A program made the translations under genes and the position numbers. DNA of 64,000 nucleotides from Micropterus salmoides (taxonomy: Eukaryota > Chordata > Actinopteri > Centrarchiformes > Centrarchidae), in NCBI RefSeq assembly GCF_014851395.1, contig NW_024041150.1, positions 37,645,585-37,709,584 of the forward strand, written 5' to 3'. Positions 1-10,591 of this stretch are shown piece after piece. The first letter of the stretch is position 1. Every line of letters starts with the position of its first letter. The notes under the pieces were generated by a model. That model ran no database searches and had not been told where the DNA came from. It was given only the letters and a program-made list of their open reading frames with translations.

Positions 1-706
1 ATCAGGCAGAAATCTCACTGCAGATCCACACGTTAACTTCAGCGGCTCTGAAACTCACAGTCCCAAACAGAGCTAAGTTGTGCTTCAGTGTTTAGATGTT
101 TATGTTGCAAAACTCTACCAGCTACGTTACCACTTGTCACACCTGGACTCAAAGCTCCAACGGGTCCAACTGATTACAATCACAGCGTATGCCGGAGTCG
201 ATTCACTCCTTGAGTCTTATGAGTTATACATCTGTATTTCAGTGCTTGAGAAAATTAATGTGTGGCTTGACAGCGTGTGAAGTCTCGCTTTTTACACACT
301 TTAATGTGAGGTCGTCACGCCCCTAGTAAATAACTGTTTGCCAAAGTTCACATGTCAAATTCAATTTGTCAGTGTTGTGTTCAGAACTCAGTTATCAGAG
401 TTTTGAATTGTTACTCAAATACATTTTTTGTGTATTTTGAAACTGTGAAGCACTTTGCAACTCAAATTAACCAATTTTGGTTCAGTATTTTTCTGAGCTG
501 ATTGTTCTTATATGTCAGGATGCATTTCTAAACAGTAAAACTGTTGTGTAATGAAACAGATTAACAAACAGTTCTGGCAGGATGGTCGCCGGTCTGTGCA
601 AGTCTGCTTTGTGACCATGAAACAGGAGCAGCAGGTGTTGATGTTATTTTGAAAGCCCACAGTGAAAAACAAATCTTAACTGAACATCTTTCCTCTTTTC
701 TTTCAG
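1..706 (+). other. Upstream intron/flank of B7/BTN-like gene 1, repeat-derived at its start
   Basis: No exon could be supported here. The first 60 bases resemble an interspersed repeat also seen near 56330-56400 (shared words around 'atccacac' and 'cctctga'). The last 20 bases are a good polypyrimidine tract and acceptor (tcttttctttcag) for the transmembrane exon that follows. The Ig-domain exons of this gene are presumably left of the window. Confidence 0.4.
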
Positions 707-760
707 GTGCTGACACTGGCACTGCTGGCATTAGTAATATTACTGTTGCTGCCGTTGTTT

Positions 761-799
<39 letters not shown>

Positions 800-817
800 C
801 TGTATTACTGAAGAAAA
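707..817 (+). CDS. Transmembrane exon of a B7/butyrophilin-like Ig receptor (partial gene 1)
   Basis: This is a 111-nt phase 1-1 exon between a strong acceptor (tttcag, 701-706) and donor (gtaagt from 818). The translation starts GADTGTAGISNIT, a short polar stalk. It then enters a hydrophobic run AAVVF followed by twelve consecutive valines and SVLLKK, with basic residues as a stop-transfer signal. Such an exon follows the membrane-proximal Ig exon in fish B7/butyrophilin-like receptors. The valine run is encoded by a perfect GTT repeat (763-798), so the membrane helix is literally a microsatellite. The assignment rests on exon phase, on layout with the two following exons, and on intron similarity to the V-type Ig gene at 20601-30658. 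The Ig domains are outside the window, so the exact family member is unknown. Confidence 0.6.
763..798 (+). repeat. (GTT)12 microsatellite inside a coding exon
   Basis: Twelve perfect GTT units in frame within the transmembrane exon, preceded by two more GTT codons and one TTT. They encode a poly-valine membrane helix. Confidence 0.9.
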
Positions 818-1172
818 GTAAGTAGCACATTTCTACTCTCTTCATTTTCCCTATTTAAAAGTAAAGGTTCACATTTTAAAGTCTGTCTTAAAACAATAGT
901 CAGCTGCCACATGTGAAGTGTAACAGGTTCTGTAAGCCTTAACGCTGGAATACAGATGCTCACTTGAAGGCTGAAATAAGCTGCTGCCTGTCCCACAAAA
1001 ACAAATAAATAATAAAGGTAGTTAAATAAAGTGCGGAGAGATGAATCAATCCATAAATAGAACTGAAAATTAAATTAAATAAAAGAAAACATTACTAATT
1101 CATTATGTGTTAAAAATATTTTAGCACCTAAACACAATGGACACAATAACAATTTAACAACATTTTCAACAG

Positions 1173-1216
1173 AGAAAAAGACAGAACGCAATGAGGGAAG
1201 TCTGACTGATGGTGCG
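1173..1216 (+). CDS. Cytoplasmic exon of B7/butyrophilin-like gene 1
   Basis: A 44-nt exon after acceptor ttttcaacag, ending at donor gtaagt. Joined to the previous exon in phase 1 it reads KKKTERNEGSLTDGA and ends in phase 0. The intron just upstream (words 'gaaaacatta', 'atgtgttaaaa', 'tattttagcac') and the acceptor are clearly similar to the segments before the small exons at 25548 and 30609, which ties this gene to the V-type Ig gene downstream. The exon has no recognisable signalling motif such as a tyrosine-based ITIM. Confidence 0.5.
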
Positions 1217-1522
1217 GTAAGTAAATATCTTGACTTCTATTTTACTTACCTGATAATCAAATCTGCAGCTCCCCTCAGCTTTATGAAGCTTTATAGTGAG
1301 TTTCAGCTCCTTTATCAAAAGTTTATCTAAAGCTCATATGAAGCTTCAGCGGTCTGTGTAAAACAATTGGGCATCTCCTAAATGTTGTCTTTTTAGTATA
1401 ACATTTATTTCTTCTTTGTGTTCATATCACATTACATTTATTTACAAGGGGAATGATTATATTTACAAAACCTGATGCAATATTCATATATGTTCACAAT
1501 ATGTAAAGAAAACTTACGCTCT

Positions 1523-1760
1523 TTAATTCAATTCAATTCAATTTTATTATATAGCGCCAAATCACACAACAGTTATCTCACAGCGCTTTTCATAAAAGAG
1601 CAGGTCTAGACCGTACTCTGTGATGTTATTTACAGAAGCCCAACAGTTCCCACCAAGAGCAGCACTAGACGACAGAGGCAAGGAAAAACTTCCTTTAAGA
1701 GGCAGAAACCTCGAGCAGAACCATGGCTCAGGGTGGGCGGCCATCTGCCTCGACCGTTGC
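1523..1760 (-). mobile_element. 5'-truncated L2-clade LINE, 3' UTR only
   Basis: In reverse orientation this matches the 3' UTR of the L2 LINE that ends at 45812. It has the same blocks (catggctcagggtgggcgg, gaggcagaaacctcgagc, cagttatctcacagcgctt) and ends in (TTGAA)n. The ORFs are gone. It lies inside the intron of the Ig gene on the opposite strand. Confidence 0.85.
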
Positions 1761-2542
1761 CTTCCATCAGTGGGAAAGACTTACTTAGATACTTAGTCAT
1801 AGTTTATTTAACTATTGAGTTTCTGATAAGTATATCAGTTGTTTCTAAATTAAACACATTTTAAAAGAAGATAAAATATTTTGCAATTTAGACATAAGAA
1901 ACAGGTATCTTCTGTAGCTCTGATCAGGTGTTGTAGTGAGGTGGTTGTGATGGTGGGGACTGACTATCCGGGCCCCAATTAGGGAGGGCCCTCGAAAAGC
2001 CTGTAATCAAAAGTTTGCTTTTGTTTGCAATGTTTTATTTCTAACAAGTATATATCATAACTACAATAAAATTGGCTGAATAAATTGGTTGAGAGACCAG
2101 ATTGAAGGCAGTCAGTGAGGAATATCTAGCTTGACTCATATTGATATTGTAGGCTAGAACATAAATTATTATCAGCAACATAAATTAATCAGCATTATAG
2201 CTACAATGTCATATAACATTATATCTATCATCATTACCCAGCAATGGATGACCTTATCACTGGAGCAGCAGCCGATCCCTCTTCATCTCCTACTGAGGAC
2301 GTGAGACAAGGTGAGCTCACACAGTGGCAGTTTTAACTAAAATGAGCTTAACAATAATCAAGGAACCTTTATTATTATATGTGTTAGGATAAAATCAGGC
2401 TAAGAGGCTATATCACTCCTGTATGTTTCAGATTATTTTTACTTTTTAAAGGTGGTATGAACAGTTGATTAGTGACTACCCTAATCACCTGTACAGTTGT
2501 TAGCTCAAGTATTTGTAAACATTTTTCAAAAGATGCGTGAAA

Positions 2543-2880
2543 GCAGGGCCACCCTGACAACATTGGACCCTAGGAGAGATTTCAAATTGGCGCCTTCATT
2601 TCATTTCCTGCATTCTGGTGAAATTATTGCACCAATTTATGGTGGAAAGATCTTAATTTATGTAAAGGGAAACACAAAAATCAGATGCAGGTGGCAATTT
2701 AATAAAATCCCTGCTGAGTCCAAGTATATCCAGCTGCAGCCCGCAGACCTGACAAGATGTGACGGAAGTAGAACTTCCAAATATGGTTTGTCCCAGTGGA
2801 CACCGCACACAAAACGCGCCCCCTGATTTTGCACCCTAGGCGATCGCCTAAGTCGCTTATGCTTTACAACAGATTTTTTA
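2543..2880. mobile_element. Decayed DNA-transposon-like repeat
   Basis: It begins near 'cagggccaccctgac' and ends in a GC-rich block 'ccctaggcgatcgcctaag' of the kind found at hAT-type fish element ends. An internal stretch ('tttcctgcattctggtg', 'tatgtaaaggga', 'cacaaaaatcag') recurs at 21420-21530 and 26395-26495. The open frame across it has no recognisable domain. Element limits are approximate. Confidence 0.45.
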
Positions 2881-3525
2881 TTTGGGTTATTAATTCATCA
2901 GAATTTAAAAGATTTTCATAGGCATTAAAAATGATCTAGTTAAAAAATAATTATTTAGAATTAAATAATTATCTGTACAGATATAATTAAATGTAGGTCA
3001 TAAATGTTTCTAGGAAAGTTCATAATGTATAAAGAATATAATTAAACTCTTGACTAAACTTCTGACTGCTCTGTGCTGACCTGATGTAGCTACACCTTAC
3101 TAACTGTGAATGTGCTGTTGTGACCCTGCTGTTTAAAAAAAAAAGGATAAATCTGCATGACTGCTTCCATCTAGTCTTTCTGCGGTACCAATCAGAAGCT
3201 TGTCTTACGTTTCTCATTATCCGGCTGTCTGTTTGATGTCAGGTTGATCTGGGACAAACTACTTTACATGTAGTTTCTCATTGTCATTTACAAAAAGTTT
3301 CATTACTCAATGTTGATTTCTCTGGGTTGATTAAATAATCACACTTTTCAAATCTTGCTGCAGGAGATTGTGTTGAAGGCTACTCTTTAATCATAACTGC
3401 AACAGAGCTTAACTTATATAAATGTATATAAAGATGTGTTGACCAGAGTGGACAAAGATCAAAATGCTCATGAGCCTTGGAAAGCACTGACTAATAACTT
3501 GTTGTGTTTATATTTACATGTGCAG

Positions 3526-3609
3526 GACAAAAAGAGAGACGCAACAAGCAACGAAGACGGCCTTCAGGAAGGTTTTCCTATGGCAGAAAACGAAACTAGT
3601 ACCTGGTGA
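3526..3609 (+). CDS. Terminal cytoplasmic exon of B7/butyrophilin-like gene 1
   Basis: After acceptor acatgtgcag the phase-0 frame reads DKKRDATSNEDGLQEGF and on to PMAENETSTW, then TGA at 3607-3609. The phase matches the exit of the exon at 1173-1216. The tail is acidic and polar, 28 codons including the stop, and has no clear ITIM or ITAM. A second open frame through the same bases gives a strongly basic peptide and was judged less likely. No convincing polyadenylation signal was placed. Confidence 0.45.
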   Translation, partial: DKKRDATSNEDGLQEGFPMAENETSTW

Positions 3610-4099
3610 TAACTCCTGGTTCTTTGACCCACCTACCAAACAAAAAATACGCTTTTAGTCCATCCAAATATTCAAATAATTAAAAGTAAAACATCCTAAA
3701 AAAATACTCCGTGCATACCTCGGGTCTCATGGTGACCCAGGACTTAATTAATTAATTAATTAATTAGCTTAATTCAAATAATCACCTGATCTCCTGGTAT
3801 AACCCAAAATATTTGTCTTTTAACAATTATTGTTCTGGTGCGAACAAAAATTGTCATACATGTGATGGCAGACTTTGGTCACAAGGTGGCAGCATTGAGT
3901 AGTGTGAAAACTCCCCTATTTACTGGGAGAAATGCCCAAATGCGAAATAATTGCTGCAAAATATGTCTCCTCATGCCATGAAGTGAGGACAACAACATCA
4001 TTTGATATTTTAGTAATTGTTCTATTTTTACATTGACACTGACTTCTTTTTCTTTTATTATTTTTTTATCAATTAATTAAATTAATTAATTTTTTTGTC

Positions 4100-4320
4100 T
4101 TTTAATATATACACACACTTACCGTTTTATTATTTATTTAATTTTTTAATTTTATATAACACTACACAAACAAACAAACACACGCTTACTGTTTTATTTA
4201 TTTATTTTATTTTTTAATATATTTTTATTTTTTAACACATACACACACGCTTACTGTTTGTTTATTTATTTTATTTTTAATGTTTAATATTTCTTTTTTT
4301 AAACACAAACACACATACAC
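4100..4320 (+). repeat. AT-rich minisatellite, about 3-4 degenerate units
   Basis: The module 'acacacgcttactgtttta' followed by 'tttatttattttattttt' recurs about every 65-80 bases. Units start near 4112, 4182, 4246 and 4310 and have diverged. Confidence 0.6.
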
Positions 4321-4472
4321 TTTGATTACTTTACACTTTAATTGTTTAATGAAATGTATGGGGCTGATTATTCTTATGTTGTGTATATATGATGCTTTGG
4401 CAATGTTGTTATTACATTCATGCCAATAAAGCTAATTTGAATTGAACTGAATTGAATTGAGTAGCATTGTTG
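4320..4472 (+). mobile_element. LINE 3' tail (5'-truncated)
   Basis: It ends 'catgccaataaagctaattt' followed by degenerate TTGAA/CTGAA repeats. This is the usual form of a 5'-truncated fish LINE end: a polyadenylation signal, then a short tandem repeat tail. Confidence 0.6.
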
Positions 4473-5651
4473 TTGTTCCACCAAGTGCATCATGGTCTTT
4501 CTTCCTGTAACGTGCGATGGACGTACAAGGGATTGATGCGGAGTCTTCGTTGTGTAGGACAGTAGTTAAATGCATGCATCTTGTAAAATATTCATGTACA
4601 AGTGTATAAATGGAATCACCAGTCAATATTTTAACAAGATGGTTTGATTTAGGCACTACTGGAATTGTGTGCTGGGATTTTGGGCGCCAATCGTCGACCA
4701 TTGTGTACTAAATTTCATGGTAATGCTAGCATGCATTGAGTCATACCCTGACATTGTATTTTGCTTGAAAACTGTTTTACATAAAGGTTTTACATAAAGT
4801 GTAACTCTGTTTGAAGGTAATTGAAGTTGAAAGTACGTTGAGTTGTGCGATCTCAGGGAAGTTCCACGTGGGTTTGGTGGAACTTGGTGAAGTGTACATC
4901 TATTACACTGATGTTGATGTAAGTGGGTTTATGGTTGTTAACATGATTTATTGGATGTTTTCTGTCGATAGTCGTAGCCCACTGCCGTTTTATTGTATTT
5001 TGTTTTATTTTGCCTCTTCCGTCTCTAACATTTTTGGGTGTTAGAGACTGTTACAAAATTCAACAGACTCAGTAGCATACCACTCTGTAAATTTACCGGT
5101 ACATATGGTCAGGAATAAACCTGGAGCTACAAGAACCCCTGAAGTAATTGTGTCCTGTGTGGCATCTAATTCCACGGGCTACATATGTGAATAATGGTTT
5201 TGTAATATTAGACATTAACATTTACAATAACATTAACATTAGAGCCTGTAGCGCATAAAATAAATTTAATTAGATCCGAACTGTGAGTTTTGTGATCAGT
5301 TGTACCACAAGTGAATTAACATTGATAACTATGAGCACATTTTGCAGGAATACATAAACCAGAAAGGGGGAAATTCCACGCAGCCTTTCTAGTTGTTTTT
5401 ACTCTCAGTATCTGACAGTGTTGTCCAGCTCTGCTCTGATAGGTCAGCTTCAGAGCAGATATTTATATTGTTGGCTCTGCTCTGTGACGGTGACAATGCC
5501 TGTTATCACTGAATGCAACATTTCCTCCGTTATTAAAATTATTTTTGGTTTAACATAATAAAACATGTGAAGATGTGTACACAAGAGGACATTTGTGTTC
5601 TGCTCCATTAATGTTTATTTACCAAAAAGCCACATTTTTAATTTAGAAGTT

Positions 5652-5702
5652 GCTAATCAGAATCAGAAATACTTTATTGATCCCCGAGGGGAAATTCTGT
5701 AA
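5652..5702 (-). mobile_element. LINE 3'-end relic
   Basis: The words 'aatcagaaatactttattga' and 'tccccgaggggaaatt' are the reverse complement of a very common fish LINE terminus ('...ggggatcaataaagtatt...'). Only the end is preserved. Confidence 0.6.
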
Positions 5703-6188
5703 TTCTTTGAGATGTCATAATAACACAGCTCTGCTCTGCCAAACTCTGCAGACTTTGTCTTTTTAAAATAAGAATAAAAAGTTAACTTAACACAATTTTC
5801 TCATTCTGGGGATTACCCAATATCAACTGTGCCCAATTCAGGTGCAGGAAAGTTTAACAATTAAAACTGACAAATTGAAAATAGTGAGAATTTGAGCTTG
5901 AGACATAAAATGAAAAGGAATTTGATTTCATTGCAGGTCTTCTAGCTATAAAAGTATTCATATCTCAAGTGAAACATCATCATCATCATCAGTCTGACTG
6001 CTTAATTCAGATTAAAGTAGTAATAATTTACTGATAACCTGTATGTCAACAGTTATATTGACAGAGTGAGCAATATAAATGAACAGTTTGTGTTACATAT
6101 AATTGAAAAAGGTTTTCTTTCAATCAATCTTAAAATGAGTTAAATACAAGTCTCTGTTAATCCCTCACATGTATTTCCCTTATTTGCT

Positions 6189-6432
6189 ATTAAGGGTGGG
6201 GGTAAAAAATCAATACAGCATAGTATCGCAATATTTTCTGTGGCAATACTGTATCGACACATGAACGCCAAGTACCGATCTTTTATGATGGGGACACATT
6301 TTGAAGTTTGAAGGAAGGATAATAAATTGCAAATTTTTGCATTGTGTTTACAATCGCAATACAATCGTATTGTGATATCAGTTTCGCAATAATATCGTAC
6401 TGTGCTGTCGGGCCTCTGGTGATTCCCACCCT
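6189..6432. mobile_element. hAT-type MITE with 8-bp target duplication
   Basis: The 244-bp element is flanked by perfect direct repeats TATTTGCT (6181-6188 and 6433-6440). Its ends are inverted (attaagggtggggg and gattcccaccct). The interior is rich in 'caatactgtatcg'-like inverted words. The paralogous block near 12295 has the uninterrupted site ('cccttatttgccttgg'), which supports this as a discrete insertion. Confidence 0.8.
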
Positions 6433-6940
6433 TATTTGCTTTAGCGTTAGGGTTAGGCCTCTGAGCCGCTGTAACACTCAGTTGCTGAGAGATCAGCCTG
6501 TGGTAGATTGTCAAGGAGCACCCAGCTGTATGAACATGTTAGCAGAGTGACTTTCTGACTTAATTCAGATACCATCCCAGTTAGCCCATTTATAACAAGT
6601 TGGCCATCTCATTTATATATATACCGCTGGTTGTTGTAGTTAGTTTTTTACATTTTGATTATGATCATTTGTTTTTCAGTCTCTTGGATAGGAAAAGATG
6701 GATCCTCAAGAAATGTTCCACATTAATGCTCACCAGCAGATGACATTTTATAACTTTGGTAAACTTCATGCAGCACCGGCAGCAGGTTGAAGTTGTCATA
6801 CCTTGTGAACTTTCTACATCTACTGGACACAAACGTTCATTCCACACGGTGAACCTAATTGACTTTGGTGACCCAAACACTTTTATCTAGCGCCACCATG
6901 AGGTTAACATTTGTAGTTTTGACTAAATATCTTCACCACT

Positions 6941-7236
6941 AATTCAATTCAATTCAATTCAATTTTATTTATATAGCGCCAAATCACAACAACAGTTATC
7001 TCACAACGCTTTTCATAAAAGAGCAGGTCTAGACCGTACTCTATGATGCTATTTACAGAAGCCCAACAGTTCCCACCAAGAGCAGCACTAGGCGACAGAG
7101 GCAAGGAAAAACTTCCTTTTAAGAGGCAGAAACCTCGAGCAGAACCATGGCTCAGGGTGGGCGGCCATCTGCCTCGACCGGTTGGGGTGAAGGAGGGGGA
7201 GGGAGAGAGAGGGGGGGGAGGGAGAGAGAGAGAGAT

Positions 7237-7286
<50 letters not shown>

Positions 7287-7290
7287 TAAT
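6941..7290 (-). mobile_element. 5'-truncated L2-clade LINE, 3' UTR only
   Basis: Same 3' UTR as at 45490-45812 and 1523-1760, in reverse. It starts with (ATTCA)n, carries the 'ctcgagcagaaccatggctc' block, and includes the purine-rich (GA)n that corresponds to the (CT)n of the intact 3' UTR. Confidence 0.85.
7194..7282 (+). repeat. (GA)n / GAGAGG low-complexity tract
   Basis: Long GA-rich run, part of the reversed L2 3' UTR. Open frames through it (Arg-Glu repeats) are not genes. Confidence 0.9.
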
Positions 7291-7542
7291 GGATGGATTG
7301 CCATTAAAATTGATACACACACATTTCCTTGTTAATATTAATAGTAACTAGTAATTAGTAACACTTTTGATCCAGTAACTTTCCATCTAATTCTTTGGTT
7401 TATGACTAAATATCTGCAAAACTGATTATTGAATACTGAATTATTACTTAACACAGTTGAGTGTTAAGTAATAATGAACTAATGTTAGTCGAGCTAAGTA
7501 TTATATCAACTTCTGAAGCATTGTGTTCTACTACAAGATAAG

Positions 7543-7594
7543 AAAATACAACATTGGTCGGTGAGGACATCACTTTGCCATGTTACCTGTACCC
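7543..7594 (+). pseudogene. V-domain exon stub of a B7/BTN-like gene
   Basis: After a possible acceptor (acaagataag) the phase-1 frame reads ENTTLVGEDITLPCYLYP. This is the first beta strands of a V-type Ig domain, including the cysteine before the variable loops. The homology stops abruptly at 'acccatgggcgcc', where transposon sequence starts. I could not find the rest of the domain (the conserved Trp or the D-x-G-x-Y-x-C end) downstream. It may be an exon split by insertion or a truncated remnant of a duplicated Ig gene. Confidence 0.5.
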
Positions 7595-7825
7595 ATGGGC
7601 GCCATATAGGGGGGAAAAGTTAGGACAATTCCAAGGGCCTCTGACTGACAGGGCCCCCCCAAAATAATTATAAACTAATATTAAGTTATATTACATTAGA
7701 TAAACCATCATCATTGAGTATAAATATATTTCAAATATAAAAAAATAAATTATGTTTTTAATTGTTTTTGGCAGTAAAAGTTAAAAATCCCTATTGACCA
7801 AAAAGTAAACCTCCATATTGAGCGA

Positions 7826-7876
<51 letters not shown>

Positions 7877-8620
7877 TGGTCCTGCCTCAGCACACTCATC
7901 AGTGACAGTGTTTAGCTGCAGTCAGTAGATGAGACAGTCTACAGTCACAATGTTGCCTTGTAAACCAAACTCAACAAAAAGGTAAGAGAGAAAAGAGACA
8001 GGACAGGATGTCAATCTGTAACCCAGTTTTTCACCAAGAAAGGTGGGCAGCCTTTAGTCTGTGAGTGGTGTTGACCTGTTGGCTTAATGTCCACAGTGAA
8101 ATAAGCTAGCTACAGACTAGTGTTAGCCTACATTTCATCAACATTTAATCAGTACAGGGAAACATTTAGCAAGATATTCATATTAACTTGTTGTCCCTGC
8201 CCCTTTTAGCAGACTAACACCAGTTGAGTCAGCAGCAGCCCAGTCTCCCCATAACTGTTGTCTCCCTGTCCCGGTGAAGAAGGTGAGCAACACTGTGTTA
8301 CTGAGCATCACTCCAGGGACTCGGTGGGGATTCCTCTCTCTTGCTCTTTTTACTATAACACAAAAAGACAATGAAATATTTCTTAATGACAGAAATTCAA
8401 ACACAAATTATGTTCATGACATCTATAGATACAGACTTTATTATTCCCACCATGAAGGGCAATTTATTTGAGATGCAAATAGTGAACTGACACTTGCAAG
8501 CCTTTAATTAGAGTTATGTAAAGCTTTTGATGAGTGACAACAGCTGCCCAGAGGGGGACAATATCATTTTTTTTGTCATGAGGCCCAAAATTCCTGGCGG
8601 CCCCCTGAAATCACTAAATG
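7594..8620. mobile_element. Decayed hAT-like DNA transposon region
   Basis: The left edge 'gggcgccatatagggggg' with 'acaattccaagggcc', and the right edge around 8556-8612 ('gggggacaatatc', 'ggcccaaaattcctggcgg'), resemble the two ends of widespread fish hAT elements. A (TA)n microsatellite (7829-7873) lies inside. No transposase frame survives. Limits are approximate. Confidence 0.5.
7829..7873. repeat. (TA)n microsatellite
   Basis: About 22 perfect TA units. Confidence 0.95.
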
Positions 8621-8788
8621 TATTTATTCACCGAGGCAGTAATTCACTAGTGTGTTTAACATATTTATAGGTTGCTCTAGACAAAGAAATGAACTTATCC
8701 TTGGGCCTATTTTCCTGGCCACTAAATTTAACCCTGGCAACCATACCAAGCTAATGGGCCTGGTATTAGTAGTAGTAGTAGCAATAGT

Positions 8789-8794
8789 GTGTGT

Positions 8795-8842
<48 letters not shown>
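8789..8842 (+). repeat. (GT)n(AT)n microsatellite
   Basis: GT run with one interruption, then a short AT run. Confidence 0.95.
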
Positions 8843-8844
<2 letters not shown>

Positions 8845-10000
8845 TACCACAAATCACTTGTTACACCGTGATTACACTCTGATGTTAATGGTGATGTAGT
8901 TATGTTGTTGTTAAGGATGTGTAGATGAATAATTCCTTAGTGTTTCATATGAACATAAAGAGTAAAGTTACTTCCCAAAGTCTCTCTTTCAGTGTGGGGC
9001 GAAGTGTTGTAAATGTATGTGCACACAGGCTACGAGCCTCACAAACCAGCTGCAACATATCCCACATAGCCATATTTACGTTGTTATCATACACCTTAGA
9101 AGTCCAAGCTCCTGGGCAGCGCTGTCCATGGTGCTGATAGAGCGTTTAGACAGGGGCGTAAGAGCGACTATGAACCTGGAGGGGACTTGCATTTTTTGGG
9201 GAGAAATAAATCACTTAAACGATCATTTCTAATGACTTTTGGAAACAGAATGTACTTATTAGTGTGTTTGAAAGAGGGTATTTGCAGTGACAGAAGACAG
9301 TATAGACAGGGGAGTGTGGTAATTTTGAAGACTGAGATTATGAAGACCCAGATGCACAGTCAGAGAGACGGAGTATAGCTGCAACAAAACCGACTACACA
9401 TACCATAAAAACCATGGAACAGCGGCTAGTTAATGTAGCTAGCCACAGCACAAATGTGTTCAGTTATAAACTTGTGAGCTGTCTGTGATATTTCCTGTGT
9501 CTCACCTGGCTCTCAATCTCCCTGTTCTGTGGTCAATTCATCTCACATCTAGGAAAGCAACAAATGTTTGTGATCACAGAACTGGTTTCACTGCAAACTC
9601 TGATGAAATGCCATTGGCCCAACAAAGTCTTTTTTACTATGGGAATTTTAGAATTTAGGGGGGGGGGGGTGTCTGACCCCACACTACCCTGCAGTAGGCT
9701 GTGCATCATGCGTAAAGCCCAACAGGACTGTTTTATCCACACACATTGTCTCTCTCTCTCTCTCTGCGCGCATCTTAAAATGATTGCTGAATTAATAACA
9801 TCTGGTAGCTGCTGAGTGAACGCCAAGATTAGTTTCACCGTCTGACATCGCTATAAAAAACAAATAGCAAACAATAGAGAAAAAGGCTAATTTCCATCAA
9901 AAGAAGCGACACTATGCTCAATGACAGGAAGCAGTTAATATATCAGAATCAATCCAGTGATCATCTGACTTAGATGTTGTGGAGGCCTAATCTACATTTT
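8843..10000. other. Repeat-derived spacer, no gene recognised
   Basis: 9690-9880 resembles 55715-55850 (shared 'ctgtgc.tcatgc', (TC)n, 'ggtagctgctgagtga', 'gattagtttcacc'). A piece of it also recurs at 27020-27110. It is an unclassified interspersed family. No exon is supported. Confidence 0.4.
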
Positions 10001-10591
10001 TGTCACACTCTGCCTGTCTGCCATGCCGTGTTTTGCACTTTTGTGTTTAGTTAGCGTTATTTTGGTCTGTTGGGTTTTGGGGGTCTGTCTTGTCTGTCGT
10101 CTAGTGTCCTCTGCATGTCTGTCTCTGTTTTCCTCTGCTCTCTCTCTCCCTGTCTGTGCCTCATTAATCTCATGTCTGTCACCTGTGTTGCTCCCGCCCT
10201 GCTCGTTTGTCCCTGTGTATATATACCTGGTGTTTCTGTCTTGTCCTTGTTGGGTCATTGTTTATTGTCACCCAGTGTTGCAGTTTGTTCTCGTGTCTTC
10301 AGCCTTACTCGCCGTGTCTCCCTGTTACCCTGCTCAGTTTTGGATTCTGGTTTTCACCCTTTTGGATTTCTGTTGGACAGCCTTTGTTTTTGGACTCAGT
10401 CAATCAGCCACTCTGTTTGTAAGTGTGCTCGTCTTTTGTTTTAAAACCCTTCTGAACTGTTCCTGCTGGCCCCGCTGACTCCTGTTCCCTCGTCGGTGGT
10501 CCGACCAACACCAGCTCCTTGTGTTGGCCTCCTGCTCGGCCCCCAGTGAGTTTGCTGCCAACCCCTTGAACTCTGTTGCCCCCTTGATCTC
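10001..10591 (+). mobile_element. Probable solo LTR (retrovirus-like/Gypsy type)
   Basis: It starts TGTCACACTC and shares long stretches with the clean LTR at 40192-40735: 'ctgcctgtctgccatg', 'tctctctccctgtctgtgcc', 'catgtctgtcacctgtgttg', 'acctggtgtttctgtcttgt'. The 5' flank ends 'atttt' and the 3' flank starts 'atttt', giving a candidate 5-bp target duplication, though the 3' terminus (…gatctc) is degenerate. A TATA-like 'tatatatacc' lies near 10218. The long open frames in it are not genes. Confidence 0.65.

Larger units (their letters stand above)
1217..3525 (+). other. Long intron of gene 1, filled with repeats
   Basis: It contains a reverse-strand L2 LINE tail (1523-1760), a GC-rich hAT-like fragment near 1950-2000 ('gggccccaattaggg'), and a transposon-derived stretch near 2543-2880. 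A possible extra exon sits at 2245-2310 between ttacccag and gtgagc. In one frame it reads MDDLITGAAADPSSS, but its entry phase does not match the preceding exon (it meets a stop in phase 0), so it was not included in the gene. Confidence 0.4.
3610..5400. other. Intergenic, AT-rich, no gene recognised
   Basis: It holds a (TTAA)n run near 3747-3766, an AT-rich minisatellite (about 4100-4320), a LINE 3' tail (4320-4470), and two short open frames (4432-4701 on -, 4811-5044 on +) with no recognisable domain. I see no supportable exon. Confidence 0.4.
5410..6900 (+). repeat. Paralogous flank block A (partner at 12170-12710)
   Basis: Several separated stretches match 12170-12710 in order: 'gctctgctctgtgac', 'cctcacatgtatttccctta', 'ctctgagccgctgtaacactcag', 'agcccatttataacaagttgg', 'gatcatttgtttttcag', and 'aactttctacatctactggac'. 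This is a local segmental duplication, presumably of sequence flanking duplicated Ig genes. Block A is longer, partly because a MITE (6189-6432) sits in it. Confidence 0.7.

Noticed and set aside
561..845. 94-codon frame on the - strand with poly-Thr
   Set aside because: It is the shadow of the GTT repeat in the transmembrane exon on the + strand.
2245..2310. Possible exon reading MDDLITGAAADPSSS
   Set aside because: Good splice borders, but its entry phase conflicts with the preceding exon (it gives a stop in phase 0), while skipping it gives an in-phase join to 3526.
7043..7351. Arg/Glu-repeat open frames
   Set aside because: They run through the (GA)n of a reversed L2 3' UTR.
10023..10478. 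151-codon frame rich in Leu/Cys/Val
   Set aside because: Lies entirely inside an LTR shared with 40192-40735; no domain.
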